Position numbers and translations under genes: made by a program. Below the pieces are notes generated by a model. That model was not told the DNA's origin. It was given only the letters and a program-made list of their open reading frames with translations, and did not search any database. Shown piece by piece: positions 34,533 through 45,965 of a stretch of 64,000 nucleotides of DNA. The first letter of the stretch is position 1. Every line of letters starts with the position of its first letter. This stretch comes from Callosobruchus maculatus (lineage: Eukaryota; Arthropoda; Insecta; Coleoptera; Chrysomelidae), in the NCBI GenBank assembly GCA_951848785.1, contig CATOUR010000007.1, forward strand, positions 23,038,001 to 23,102,000, read 5' to 3'.

Positions 34533-35538
34533 GGCTAGGCGAATACTTGCGATTTGCTGTCGCAGCGACTGAAAAATCGTAATCGCCAGTAAAATTAGAT
34601 ATGCGCGCACTTGCGTCTAACTGACCGCAGTAGTATAATGGATTCCGTCAGAACAGCTTGTGTGATAGCCTTATTATTACGTGCAAAGGCTAGAAAACAA
34701 TGGCGTGAAAAGTATTGGGTGCATCCAATTGTGACCCGGGTGCTCAAAGGGCAATTCCACAAAATTCATCATGATTTGGGTGATTACCCCAAAAGATGTT
34801 TTCAATATTATCGGATGAGCATAGCTAGTTTTAATGAACTGCTTAATGTTATTGGACCAAAAATAACATATCAAGACAGTACAGTATATTCAATCCCAAG
34901 ACAGACTCCACATAAACAATCGGATGCAGCATTAGCGTGGTTACTGTCCGCTGCCATCTTCGAACCCGCCGGCTATAGTCCGGTGCAATTATGGAATTTT
35001 ATATTACTATTTAAAAGAGTTGCCCTATTAACCCATCGCAACTTAAATGTAGCGAGTTGCCAGTTTGAAATGATCATTTAGGCAATGAACACTTGACATC
35101 GCATATTTGTATCTGATTTCCAGTCAGTCTTGGGGGCTTTTACTTGCCGGATTATAACATACAGTTCACACATAGTGTACTGGACTTTAGGGTCCCTAGC
35201 GACATGAGCCGATCACGCACGCGGACTTGTTTTCCTTTGGTCCAGCTTGGCTGTGAATACAGTATAGGTGACACCATAAAGTACAGAATACACGTATTCC
35301 GCGGTCCGCAAATCAAGAAGCGTTTTTAAAAAGTAGCGAGTGAGCGCAAGTTCATGCTTGTACGTATGGCTCATTTCAATCTGCGACAATCGCGTCGCTG
35401 CAAAAATAGGGTTGGTTGCATCTTTTTAGTCGCTGTTATTTTTCTGTCGCAAGTGCGTGCAGTCCCGTTGTACGTTGTGCGCTTTATTTTGGCGCCCAAA
35501 CAATCGTGCGGCAGAAAATCGCAAGTGCGCGCCTCGCC
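34533..35538 (+). mobile_element. Harbinger derivative with TTA duplication
   Basis: The ends GGCTAGGCGAATACTTGCG... (34533) and, inverted from 35538, GGCGAGGCGCGCACTTGCG... match at 19 of 23 positions. TTA flanks both sides (34530-34532 and 35539-35541), the 3-bp target preference of PIF/Harbinger elements. The interior carries the start of a Harbinger nuclease gene but lacks its catalytic part. Subterminal copies of gcgacaatcgcgtcgc / ctgtcgcagcgac-like motifs occur at both ends. Confidence 0.82.
34638..35081 (+). pseudogene. Harbinger transposase-nuclease, N-terminal fragment
   Basis: The ATG at 34638 opens a 147-residue frame. It includes RKQWREKYWVHPIVTRVLKG, QFHKIHHDLGDYPKRCFQYY and RMSIASFNELLNVIGPKITY. 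This is the conserved N-terminal region that precedes the DDE nuclease in PIF/Harbinger proteins of animals (WVHP, then FxxYxRMSxxxFxxLLxxIxPxI). After residue ~85 the similarity stops, and the remainder has no DDE acids. Internal deletion has fused the N-terminus to non-homologous sequence, so the product could not cut DNA. The start was chosen because an ATG with an A at -3 precedes the conserved block. Confidence 0.7.
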
Positions 35539-36105
35539 TTACAGTTTTGTAGGTTTCAACATATATAGGGATAGGTGGGGCGTCAGAACGCGCCGTGGAT
35601 GTATAAAGTGAGAGTAGGGGGCTAAACGTACATTTTTTTTCGCAAAATAAATGATGAAGTACAGCTCTGAAAATTTGCAATACAAACGGATATATTATAG
35701 AAAAGGGGGAAAAATGGTCAGAAGTGTAGAAGAAGGGTGAAGAGCCGTCAGAGGGCGCTTGAGTTGCGAAAAATTTTGCAAAAATTATGTCACTTCTGAC
35801 AATTTACATACTCATTCAATGAGTCAAAATTAAACTAATTCAGAAGGCGAGGTGGACACATGTCGGAGATATTACCGATAGTAAGAACATCGGTCCACTC
35901 AATTTATCAATATATATCTAGAATTTTATATTTTATTTCAGCAAATTGACTTCTGAAGATTGTTTAGCATAATTTGTAATATATCAGTACATTATTGGAC
36001 AACCGTCAGAAGCCAAAAAGGCATTTGTTTTTTTATAAGATAACATGGAAATAATTTTTATTTAAACCTTTAATACAAAATATATTAGTAACTTTAATTG
36101 CCTTA

Positions 36106-36686
36106 TTAAAAAGACCCTTTGGACATTGCCCTGTTCCCACCTGCTTCCTGCTCGTCAACCGACATTGATGAGAGTGAGGAAGTCTCCGTTAGGTGTTCCA
36201 CGTTGTAACTGCTACCTACTTCACCAATTGATTCTCTTCCAGCTGATGATAGTGGCTTTTCCACTGGAAAATTTTCCTCTCCTACATTCAAAGTTGATGA
36301 TGTTTATGGAACTAGTAATTCAAACAACAACATTTTTAGATAAAAAGCGATGGATATGACGCGTAAAATATTTGAAATTATACTGGAAGAACTGAACTTA
36401 CCCGAGACACTCCTAACAAACGCCGGTGGGATCTTCTTTTCTTCAGATTGTTTCAGTTCGTCGTATTGTAATAAGTACTTTTTTGGAATGACCAACAGAT
36501 TCTTCCAACATATGAAATGGGAGTTTCTGTGATGTGTTCGGCAATACCAATGTCACCGTATTTCACTTTCAATGCTTCATGAACACAGAGTTTCTCATGG
36601 CACTGTCTTAATTTGCTTTCAGTGAAGATCAGTAATTTATTGGAGACATATTTACACTGAAATATGCAAAATTTCTTGTAGTTCAT
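36106..36686 (-). pseudogene. Unrecognised Cys/His-rich gene remnant in the long-TIR element
   Basis: Minus strand. The ATG at 36686 opens MNYKKFCIFQCKYVSNKLLI, then FTESKLRQCHEKLCVHEALK and VKYGDIGIAEHITETP. After a one-base shift the frame continues HFICWKNLLVIPKKYLLQYD, then ELKQSEEKKIPPAFVRSVSG. A last open piece (36291-36106) is acidic and Ser-rich (ETSSLSSMSVDEQEAG). The spaced CxxxC / CHExLC / HxxC pattern suggests a zinc-binding N-terminal module of the kind found in several arthropod transposon-borne proteins. I cannot name the family. It is broken by at least one frameshift and probably by deletions. Confidence 0.4.
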
Positions 36687-36934
36687 TTTGTGCTGTTTAT
36701 ATTAATTAATATACCTCCTTTTTTGAATAAAAACAGAAATCACAAAATAACGCTAACCCACCGGTCGTTACTGTCAATACCTACTCACCAGATGTGAACT
36801 TGATTAAATAAGGTATAAAATTCTAGATACAATAATAAATTAAGTGGAGCATCGACGTCTATCGATAATATCTCCGACATTCTTCCACCTAGCCTTCTGA
36901 CGATTTGTAATTAGGTTCATTTTGACTCAAACAT

Positions 36935-37400
36935 AGATTACCCCCTCTGACCCAAGCCACAGCATAGAGAACAACCAGCACAATAATTCAAGATGGCGGA
37001 AATTACACGCGCATCCCCACTTTTGGAGGAGCTTTTTGTAGGGATGGTAACGGTACTTCGACACTTCTACACTAATATCGAGTATTTTTGTCATCGATAC
37101 TTTTTGAGGCATTCCAAGCAAGTATCGATACTTTTGTATCGGTATCGAAAATAATTATATAATTATTGAGGGGTGTAATCAGTTGCACAAAATGCTCTGT
37201 ACGAACCAAACGCGCCTATTTGGATAGAAAATATCGAGTTGGTACCGGTATCGATATTTTCATTTTCGCATCTCTATCCAAACTTGACAGCCGTAAAATC
37301 ATTCAAAAACCCTCCCAAGGTCAAATTTTGTGGGAACCATTTTTATATAGGAAATCCTCAGAGATATTATGTTGGTTGTTTTCTATGCTGTGCCCAAGCA
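36935..37400. repeat. Composite repeat with inverted GATACC block
   Basis: Ends at 36955-36975 (ccacagcatagagaacaacc) and 37373-37398 (gttggttgttttctatgctgtg) are inverted copies. Inside, 37035-37280 repeats the cgatac/gtatcg block found at 25740-25965, including ggtaccggtatcgatatttt and the segment gtcaaattttgtgggaacca. It interrupts the right arm of the 35568-37670 element. Confidence 0.55.
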
Positions 37401-37670
37401 ATGAGTATGTGAAGTGTCAGAAGTGTATCGAGTGACATAATTGTTGCAAAATTTTTCGCAACATGAGCGCCCTCTAACGGCTCTTTACCTTTTGTCTACA
37501 CTTCTGACAATTTTGTCCCTACTTTCTTGTAATATGTCCGTTTGTATTGCAAATTTCCAAAGCTGGATATCGTGATTTATTATGCGAAAAATTTGTACGT
37601 TTAGCCCCCACCGTACTTTATACAGCCATGGCGCGTTCTGACGACCCACTTATCCCTACGTTGATACATA

Positions 37671-38179
37671 CCGAACCTGTCAATGAGAAAAGTTTTACTT
37701 TACCAAGTGGCCTTTTTTTAGCGAGCTCTCCATCTACTACTAGAACCTATACTCAAGTAGTCCGTCAGAATCAAAAAACAAAGCCCAAGTTTATTATTTT
37801 CCATCAGTAGAACTAATTAGCTTTGTCGAGAATGCTGAAAAATACGTTTGTTCCAACGACAAAAAAACTGCCAGTTCCACTAGAGGAAAATGTCGAGCAA
37901 GTACGGTGAAGAGACGAAGTACTCGGGAATGGCGCAAATTAAATAAAGGCAAGCACGGATGAATTCCAAAACATTTACAGAACTGCAACAATTCTTTCGA
38001 AGCTACTTTGTTTCCGGGTCTTGTTTTACCTGTACATTAAAAAACAATGCCGTTGTTCGCATTCCTTGATCTATTAAACATGTCAATTAAGTACAAAGAG
38101 TACTATAGGAAAGTTCTGTAATATGATGCAACAACGAACAAATACAACAGGAAGCTTTGAGTTGCTGTATGTTAACATA
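37671..38179. other. Unassigned sequence
   Basis: No gene, TIR or tandem repeat recognised. Confidence 0.35.
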
Positions 38180-38235
38180 CAGTGTGTCTCAGCTAAAATT
38201 TGCTACCCACCTTATTTCTGAAATTATAAAAAAAT

Positions 38236-39701
38236 GAAGGCAAGTTGATTGATTCAGTACTTTCCACACATAATGATGGTACTATATTATTATGTTTCCA
38301 TTGCATAAGGCTATAGTCTGAAATCCCCTTGCAAACAAATCATCGCCCACCAGCCCGCAAAAAACATCTAACACAAAAACTCTCGTGAATAATTTCTTGC
38401 GTGTCCTTCCTTAGGGACTACGATGCCACAGTTTTTATTTCGTGATCTTCAAGTGGACGAATTGAATCGATTGGGAACTTTCAAATCGTCTAAAAACGAA
38501 GTTTGAGCTGTTTTTATATTTTTAGTTCTTCGATTATTGCTGCGCCGCTACTGACACGATTTTTCAAAAACAGGCGCGTTTTCCATTCTCGCCACGGTAG
38601 TAAATTCTGTGTCAAAATTTAATTAAGATCAATTCAATAATTTTCACTTTACGCGATATACCTACATTGAACGAAATAAAGCAATACTCGTATGTATACG
38701 CCACAAGGGTACCTTGGTTTCTATAATAGGCAAGCCAATGTTCAGGTGGACCTAAAAAGTGTAATATGCTGCTAGGTATTTTTTTACAGGAACCCCTAAA
38801 ACGCCTAAAAACAAAGTTTGAGGTATTTTTATATTTTTATTTTTTTTATTATTGCTGCGCAGCTGCTTACACGATTTTTCAAAAACATACGCGTTTTCCA
38901 TCCTAAGCAGGGCAATATTCGGATGGACTTAAAAAAGTGTATTATGCCGCAGGGTTTTTCACTCACAGGTCAGTGGACAGCACAACAGCAGAATACTACA
39001 AATTTTTCAGCTTTACAACCCCCCCCCCCTCCCCAACCACCCCAAATTCATCCCCACTCAAAAAAGTAGGAAATGATCATGAACCCCTATACGCCTAAAA
39101 ACGAAGTTTGAGGAATATTTGAAATTATTTCCAAAATTATAGCAGCATTAATATTTCATGTGAACAACGTAACAACCAAAATTGTCAGTGAGAGAGTGTA
39201 AAAAATGTTATTTTGCAGTTCATGGGATGCATAACGGACCCCATAAGTAAGTTATTTGGATGCTGTGATGACCCACCAGACAAAGGTAACATCGACCTGA
39301 AAGATATATGGAACTATATGAATTGGGCGAGTGTGTAGGAGAACCGCTGGTGGACCTATCAGGCAATAGGAGGTGTCAAAATTTATTGTATTATTTATCA
39401 GCCAATACCCTATACAATGCGTACCTTCAAGGGTGGCATTTATTTGTACTAGCTTGTGCGAATAAATAGTAATAGTAATAGTAATTACCTACTACGACCC
39501 TACAGCATATCGCAGCATCACAATCCATGCAGCGGTTACTGAGATTATGACGTTAAAAAAACGCCAACAGACAGACAGACGGAAATGAGTGGCGTGGATT
39601 TTCGTTATGTAGTCATCATAAGGTACCCAAAAAGCGTATTATCTCAAATTCGAACATTTTCGCGATCACAATACTCCCCTTACCTATCGGTGTGGGAAGT
39701 A
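38236..39701. repeat. Family A repeat, copy A6
   Basis: It begins with a damaged palindrome (gcaagttgattgattc) and TACTTTCCACAC (38258-38269), and ends with GTGTGGGAAGTA (39690-39701). Internal units recur at about 38496 and 38806 (aaacgaagtttgagctg, aaacaaagtttgaggta). The C-rich tract is at about 39019-39055, and a short CAGACAGACAGACGG tract is near 39570. A separate insertion lies at 39142-39488. Confidence 0.7.
39142..39488. mobile_element. Probable retrotransposon-derived insertion in A6
   Basis: Family A sequence reads ...tatagcagcatta then resumes ttacctactacgaccc, as in A3 at about 15842. The intervening ~345 bp is foreign. It ends in (AGTAAT)n-like repeats, agtaatagtaatagtaatt, a tail typical of some non-LTR retrotransposons. 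A frame with CITDPISKLFGCCDDPPDKG is readable but unrecognised. Confidence 0.5.
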
Positions 39702-39840
39702 AAATAAAAATCGCCACAACACGTCGAGAACTCCTCCACCGAATACGTCATCATTGTGCCACCCCCTCGTCCCCAGCAACCCATAGTTCAAGAACTTAAA
39801 TGAGACCACCATACTTGTGATACATTATTTTGATAATCTT

Positions 39841-40475
39841 TTACAAATATTGTTTGGTTAGAAAATTCTTGTCTAACCGACAAACAAACAAAAAATTGAG
39901 CATTTTTCTAATCACGATACTGTTGTGGGAAACGAAAGGCCAGCAAGTTAAGTTCCATAAAACCAGATTAATTTCCAGATATTTCTGTGGTTTCTATGAT
40001 TGTAATAGTGCTAATATAAAGAAGAGGATAAATTGCAGAAAGAGGCAATAATGGAAAGAAGTGTAAATATTCTTTCCAGTTTCCAAAACGAAATTTATTG
40101 GATTTCATTTTTAATTAAACTTGACTTAGGTATAAAATGAACGCTTGAAATTTTAACGTTGGAATATAAATTCTAAGGCACCAGAGTGTAAATATTTGGA
40201 ACTCAGGAAGCGGTAACTGAAGAGAACAAAGAAGTATCTAGCTGCCCGTGCTCATATTATCACAGGTACATCGATTCATGGCTGTAATAGTTATAGGTAC
40301 AAATGTCATATATGAGAGCCTGTACTGATGTGTAAGTATTGATGTTCTATCGCACTTGTATATGTACAGTGTTTCAGAAACGTTTGGAAACAGTCGATTG
40401 TAATGTAAATTGTTGAAGCTGTCGGAAGAAGTTTTAGGCACAACTTTTAGGGTTTTTAGACAGTGAAAGTTTTAA
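39841..40475. other. Unassigned AT-rich sequence
   Basis: No gene or repeat recognised up to the left end of the hAT-like element. Confidence 0.35.
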
Positions 40476-40788
40476 TTGTACAGCACTGGCGTATATAAGG
40501 GGGGGGGACCCCCCCCCCGAAACCAGCCACGCATTCAGTTTTGACGTCTGGAAAAAGGCTGAAGTAGTTGTCAAAAAATATAGTACCTACTGAATAAAAC
40601 TAGCAGCGACATCAAAATGTAATCTAATAATAAAGCAAATAGGGCAACTTTAACGATCATAGATGTCTGATTAGGAAATACACCTTGGTTTCTTTGCTTC
40701 AATTTAGAATTGTTTTTTTTTTATTATGCAGCATCGACTACTATGGTCATTAGCTGCTTTACGTAATTATATATTGCTCGATGTTCAT

Positions 40789-43700
40789 CTATAATTTATA
40801 ATAAAAACCAGTACATTTGAGAAACGATATTGTCTTCTTTATTTTTAGTGAGTCGTTGAGATTCTCTTTCCAGTTCCCACTCATTTCATAGTAATCTCGT
40901 AGGTTACTGAGTGCCGAACATTCACTAATAATGTGGTGAACTGTAAGCTCTCCATCACAAGAAGGGCATAATGGCGGCTCTAACCCTCGCAGTAGGTGTG
41001 AATGCGTGAGTATCGTGTGACCCATCCTTAGACGGTGTAGTTTAACCATTTCATTTCTGCTCAGGTCGAGGCTATGCTTCCATGGGGTTATACAGGCCTT
41101 AATTTGTTTCAGCTGCGTGCTTGTTCTATCCCATTCTCTTTGCCAGAGTTTGTTCGTACATCTTGAGATGTGAAGTTGATGATCGCTGACCTTAATGGTG
41201 TGGACATCAACGCTTTGCGAATGAGTCGCATCTTTAGCCACTTGGTCAGCTAACTCATTCCCTCGAATTCCCATATGACTAGGTACCCAAAGCAGAATGA
41301 CATTTTTTTCAGAGTGATATAAGTCTATTAAGGTCTCGAGGCACATCTGGACAAGAGGGTCATGAGAATACCTATTACTGAGTGCACTTATTGCAGATAG
41401 ATAGTCAGTTATTATAATCACAGTTTGGTGGCTCGCCGCTATCTGAGCAAATTTTAAACCCTGCCAGATAGCATACTGCTCCGCTGCGAACACAGACGCA
41501 AGAGAAGATAAGGTCCAGGAGCTTTCTGAATTATCTATAATCACAGCACATCCCACACCTGCGTCTGTTTTGGAGCCGTCTGTATATACTAAGTGCGATC
41601 CAGGGTACCTCTCGATAATACTTCGGAAAAGTATGTTGAACAATACGGGTGACGTGTTTTGCTTGCAATATAGACAAAGTTCCGTGTTTATCTCTAAACC
41701 TGGCGTAGTCCATGGAGGTGTTTCTGGATGTGCCATTGGGAATAGTGGACTGTTCACAATATTCGCTTCTTCAGATATTTCTCGAACTCTTACTCTGAGG
41801 GGCCTTGTAATAGTGGGTCGTCTAAGGTAGTCGTTACTACCTGCAGTTAGCATAGCTCTGTTGCGGTGTTTAGGTTGGGCTAATATGCGGGTTGCATATG
41901 CTAGCGCTAATTTTTTTCGCCTGATATTTAAAGGCTGCATCCCAGACTCGCAGTACAAACTAGCGGCTGGGGTTGTTCTATATGCACCCAAACAGTATCG
42001 AATGCCCATATTATGAATAGGGTCTATTTTACGTAGCAGTGAAGTCCTTGCAGATGAATATACTATGGAGCCATAATCTATTCTGGAGAGGATGAGACTT
42101 TTGTAGATTTTCAATAGGACATCTGTTTCTGCTCCCCAGCGAGTCGAACATAGGCATTTTATTATATTCAAGATCGATCTACACTTACAAATTAGATAAT
42201 CGATGTGCGGTCGCCATGTTAGTTTTGAGTCGAATATAAGGCCTAGAAATTTAATAGTAGCTTCACAAGAGATCTGTTCACCTTCAAGATAAAGGATAGG
42301 ATGTTCGTGTGGTTTTCGAAGTCTGCAAAAATGGACAAACTTTGTCTTCGTTTTTGATAGGATAAATCCTGTACGTTTTGCATTCTCGGAAATGGTGTCA
42401 ATTGCTGATTGCACCTGTTGCGAGACATGATCTGTTGTATGACCGGACGCTAGAATACATAGATCATCAACATATAAACATGTTTCAATGTTTGGATTGA
42501 GAGAATCAATGAGTTTATTTATTGCTATGGTAAAGAGTGTGCAGCTGAGCGTTGAACCCTGGGGAATGCCATTTTCTAGTAGTCTAGAGGATGACATATG
42601 GTTACCGACTTTGACAGAGAAAGATCGATTTGATAAGAATGATCTCAAAAAAAGTGGGAGATTATCTCGAAATCCCCAATTGTGGAGTTGGCGCAGGACT
42701 TCATATCTCCACGTCATATTAAATGCCTTTTCTAAATCAAAGAAAACCCCCACAGTATGTTTTCTTTCTTTGAAGCTCTCTTGTATTACGTTCTCAACAT
42801 ACACTAGTTGATCTGCTGTACTTCTGTATTTCCTAAATCCAGCTTGGCAGTTTACGAGTCTCTCTTCATTTTCAAGGCACCAGGTAAGCCTCTCATTTAC
42901 CATTTTCTCCAGAATTTTACCAAGACAACAGGTCAGACTGATTGGTCTATAGCTGGATGCATTGAAAGGATCCTTACCCTCCTTCAAGATGGGAACTACA
43001 GTTGCTCTCTTCCATGTTTCAGGATAAGCACCTTCAGACCATATTTTGTTATAAATATCAAGTAATGTTTTCTTGAGATGACTGGGAAGGTGCTTTATCA
43101 TGTCATAGTTGATCATATCAGGACCTGGTGCAGACTTTTTAGTTTTGGAAAGGGCATTTTCTAGCTCATGCATACTGAATTGTTGATTGTATGGCTGAGG
43201 GGTATTTGCAGAAAAGTCCAATGGGATTTCCCTTAAGTTTTTAGATAGGGCAAAATCAGTATTGTAGTTTTCTGTGTTACTTACACTCTCAAACTGATCA
43301 GCTAAGGCATTGGAGATGTCTTCGGGCGAGTTAATCACTGTTCCATCGTTTGCCCGAAGATGCGTTATGAGACGTATAGGGTTTCTACCGTTTATTGCCC
43401 TCACTTTGCGCCACACTTCTCCTGATGTTAATTCTGATGTAATTGAAGACACGTACTGTCTCCATGATTCCCTCTTAGCGCTAAGCATTAACTTTCTAGC
43501 TTTGGCCCGTGCTTTTTTGAACGCGATTAAATTTTCCGTTGTGCAATGCCGTTTGAAAACATTTAGTGCATGTTTCTTCAGTCTGATCGCTTCGGATATT
43601 TCCGAATTCCACCACGGTAGTTTACGCTTTCTTAAAGCGCCACCAGCAAGGGGAATGCTTTCTGTTGCTGCTTGCTTAACCAGGTTAGTAAAATTTTCAA

Positions 43701-44463
43701 GTGTCATGCCTTCATTATAAATTGTCTCTGTTCCGAGGATGGTTTCAAACTGTTCTCAGTTTGCGTTAGACATTACCCAGTATCTAGGTGTCTCTACACT
43801 ACTTCTAGTAGTACTAAGTGTAGTGACACAGGGGAAGTGATCGCTACCATACATGTGGTCAAGGACTCTCCAGAACAATCGATCAGTTAACGATGTTGAA
43901 CTGATCGCTAGATCTATTGCCGAAAATGTACTGGATCGAGCAGTTAGATGAGTTGGGGCACCTGTGTTAAGTAGTGTTAGGTCCGGTTCTTCAAGTAACG
44001 TTCCAATTTGTCTTCCTCGGCAATCTGTTGTGTTGGATCCCCATAGAGTGTTATGTGCATTGAAGTCACCAAGAATTAAGAATGGGGTTGGCAACTGCGA
44101 TATTATGTTCACAATATCTGCAAGTAGCCAATTACCATCAGGAAGATATGTACTGCAAAGGGTTAGCCTAACAGGTATTGATATACGAGCTGCTACTACT
44201 TGTAGACGACTAACAATCTGCAATGGCTGATACTCAGTACCATCCCGAAGTAGTATCGCTACCCCTCCATGTGCTCTGTCAACAGCTGCTAGGTCCTTTC
44301 TCACAACAGTGTAACCTTTTAATGAATACGGCTTATCAGGTCGCAGATGACTTTCCTGAATACATAGGCATAAAGGTTCGAAATCCTGTATAAGTAATTT
44401 TAATTCGCAGTACCTTTGAACTATTCCGTTACAGTTCCACTGTACTATTGCTTGTGCAGACAT
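40789..44463 (-). pseudogene. I-like ORF2: endonuclease-RT-RNase H, one in-frame stop
   Basis: The ATG at 44463 begins MSAQAIVQWNCNG. The AP-endonuclease domain (about residues 1-225) shows IQESHL, GGVAILLRDG, ILGDFNAHN and GSDHFP, so its acidic and His residues are present. A TGA at 43756-43758 interrupts the frame. After it the same frame stays open to 40789 for over 980 codons, with no shift. In the 972-residue segment starting at 43707, RT spans about 236-500, with VFFDLEKAFN (catalytic Asp kept; the usual AFD is AFN) and LYVDDL. RNase H spans about 705-830, with YTDGS, AAEQYAI, ITDYLSA and SHMGIRGNELAD, so all four acids are present. The end has CPSC...HHIISEC. Full length would be about 1,220 residues. 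The TGA falls between EN and RT and could be a C-to-T or G-to-A change. Confidence 0.9.
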
Positions 44464-44802
44464 GGTGTGTTGAAGTTGAGGTAAAAAACTAGTGTCTTGC
44501 AGGTAATTTAAGAGTATCAGCTTTCGGTACTTTTGTTGAAAAGCTGCATTATACTATAATTATGTATATATATACAGACGCAAAAATATTTTTATAAATT
44601 AATAGACAAAGAAATATATACATATATATATACACACGCATATATACACACATACACATAAAATAAATAAATAAATAAATAAAATAAATATAAATAAAGA
44701 AGAATAAATATGTGTATATAAAGTAAATAAAAAGGAGTATTGTTAAAAAAGGAATCAATAAATTGTTGGTTATCACAGTCTGAATTAAGATATTTATTCA
44801 TC
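44464..44802 (-). repeat. AT microsatellite-rich spacer between ORF1 and ORF2
   Basis: About 340 bp separates the two ORFs. At 44560-44720 it is almost pure TATA, CACA and AAATA/AAAT repeats (tatatatacagacgc; tatatatatacacacgcata; aaataaataaataaat). It yields hydrophobic low-complexity frames that are not genes. ORF spacers in I-like elements are usually short, so this looks like repeat expansion after or before insertion. Confidence 0.7.
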
Positions 44803-45965
44803 TTACTGAGTTTTGGGTCGGCCTCGTTTTTTTGACGATTTCGAGGATCCACCATGAGTTAATATATCCTCATCGGTGGTGGATTCATCTTGCTTCTTAC
44901 GCTTTTCTGAAGTTGCAGATATAGAGGTAGAAGCGGAATCCGAGCGCAGTCTTCCTGCGCCTGTTGTGTTTAGTGGTGGTGGTAAAGAGGGTCTAGGCTC
45001 ATTGGGTTTCATCGTCGAAGAGGCAACAGCATTTCTGATTGCAGTTTCAATGTGTGGAATTAACGTAGCTATTATATCTTTCACAGGGATATCAGGGGTT
45101 TTAGAAACTATAGTTGCGTATGACGTATTTTGTTTAGGAGTATTTACAGTAACTCTTCTTTTGGCTTCAATATAACTTATGCGCTCAACTACTTTAACCT
45201 TTTGAATAGCTACTTCTGTTTTATAAGTCGGACAATCTCTGTAAGCTGCAGAGTGGGATCCTCCGCAGTTAGCACAAGTTTTTGGGTCCTGACAAGGCAT
45301 CCCCTCGTGCGGCGAGCTACCACATGAACATAGCTTATCTTTTGTGCAACTTGAAGCTGCGTGTCCAAAGGTTTGACAGTTGAAGCACCTCGTAGGAGGG
45401 GGTATGTAGGGTCTTACTGTAAGTTTATGGAACGCTACTTTGATTTCTTTGAGCAACGTGGTCTTTGCAAATGTTATTACATGATTAGGGGTATCTTCTA
45501 GTTCACCGCTTCTTCTTGACCTCAATCTCCTCACTTCTACTACACCCTCAGATTTGAGTTCATCTCGAATCTCTTCAACTGTTGCGAGTAACAGATCTCT
45601 ACAGAAAATAATACCTTTAGAATAATTGAGTGTTTTGTGGGGTTCAACAGTAATTTCCATATCACCAAATATTTTTTGTTCGAATAGACGCTTAGCTTGG
45701 GATGTAGACTTAGTTTCAACAAGTAATCCTTCTTTAACTTTTGTCACAAACACTTAACTTCTCCCACGATGCCGTACATTGTTTTCGAAATTTTAAAAGG
45801 GTTCACATTATCAAAATTTCCATTCACTCTCTTAACAAGGAGGAACCGGGGGTAATCTCCCACCGTCTCCACGCCTGTTGAAGGACTTGAAAGTGCTCCT
45901 CCAGCACTGCCCGTTTTTTGGAGGACAGGCGCCTCACTAGATTTATGTCTTTGGGATTTATCCAT
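44803..45965 (-). pseudogene. I-like ORF1 (gag-like, three zinc knuckles), one frameshift
   Basis: The ATG at 45965 opens MDKSQRHKSSEAPVLQKTGS and reads as far as MYGIVGEV. A frame change near 45755-45765 is then needed to reach the next open piece (45753-44803, 316 codons). That piece has CFNCQTFGHAASSC (C-x2-C-x4-H-x4-C), CSCGSSPHEGMPC, and CANCGGSHSAAYRDC, at 45232-45390. The C-terminal part is Ser/Pro-rich and basic, ending KKRGRPK, an AT-hook-like motif. Total about 385 residues. ORF1 proteins of this group bind element RNA through the knuckles and accompany it to the nucleus. One indel is the only break seen. A programmed shift is unlikely but not excluded: the site (gttaagtgtttgtg) has no long slippery run. 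Confidence 0.8.

Larger units (their letters stand above)
35568..37670. mobile_element. Long-TIR element of unknown superfamily
   Basis: Left arm 35568 to about 35900 and right arm about 37430-37670 (with a further piece near 36840-36920) are inverted copies. Left starts tagggataggtggggcgtca; right, inverted, starts tagggataagtgggtcgtca. Shared arm phrases include ggggctaaacgtac, ttgcaatacaaacgga, agagggcgct and ttgcgaaaaattttgca. The right arm is broken by a block at 36935-37400. A gene remnant lies in the centre. No target-site duplication was found, so the superfamily is not assigned. Confidence 0.65.
38180..39840. repeat. Repeat family B, copy B2, split by family A
   Basis: The left part 38180-38230 (CAGTGTGTCTCAGC, then aaaatttgctacccacctta) and right part 39715-39840 (aatacgtcatcattgtgc, ccagcaaccca, ccaccatacttgtgata) match copy B1 at 24867-25085 in the same order. 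Family A copy A6 lies between, so A6 was inserted into B2. Confidence 0.6.

Noticed and set aside
44549..44855. Hydrophobic minus-strand frames as membrane proteins
   Set aside because: They are translations of TATA/AAATA/CACA microsatellites in the ORF spacer of the I-like element.
45744..45765. Programmed frameshift site in ORF1
   Set aside because: No long slippery heptamer is visible at the junction; a simple indel is the more economical explanation.
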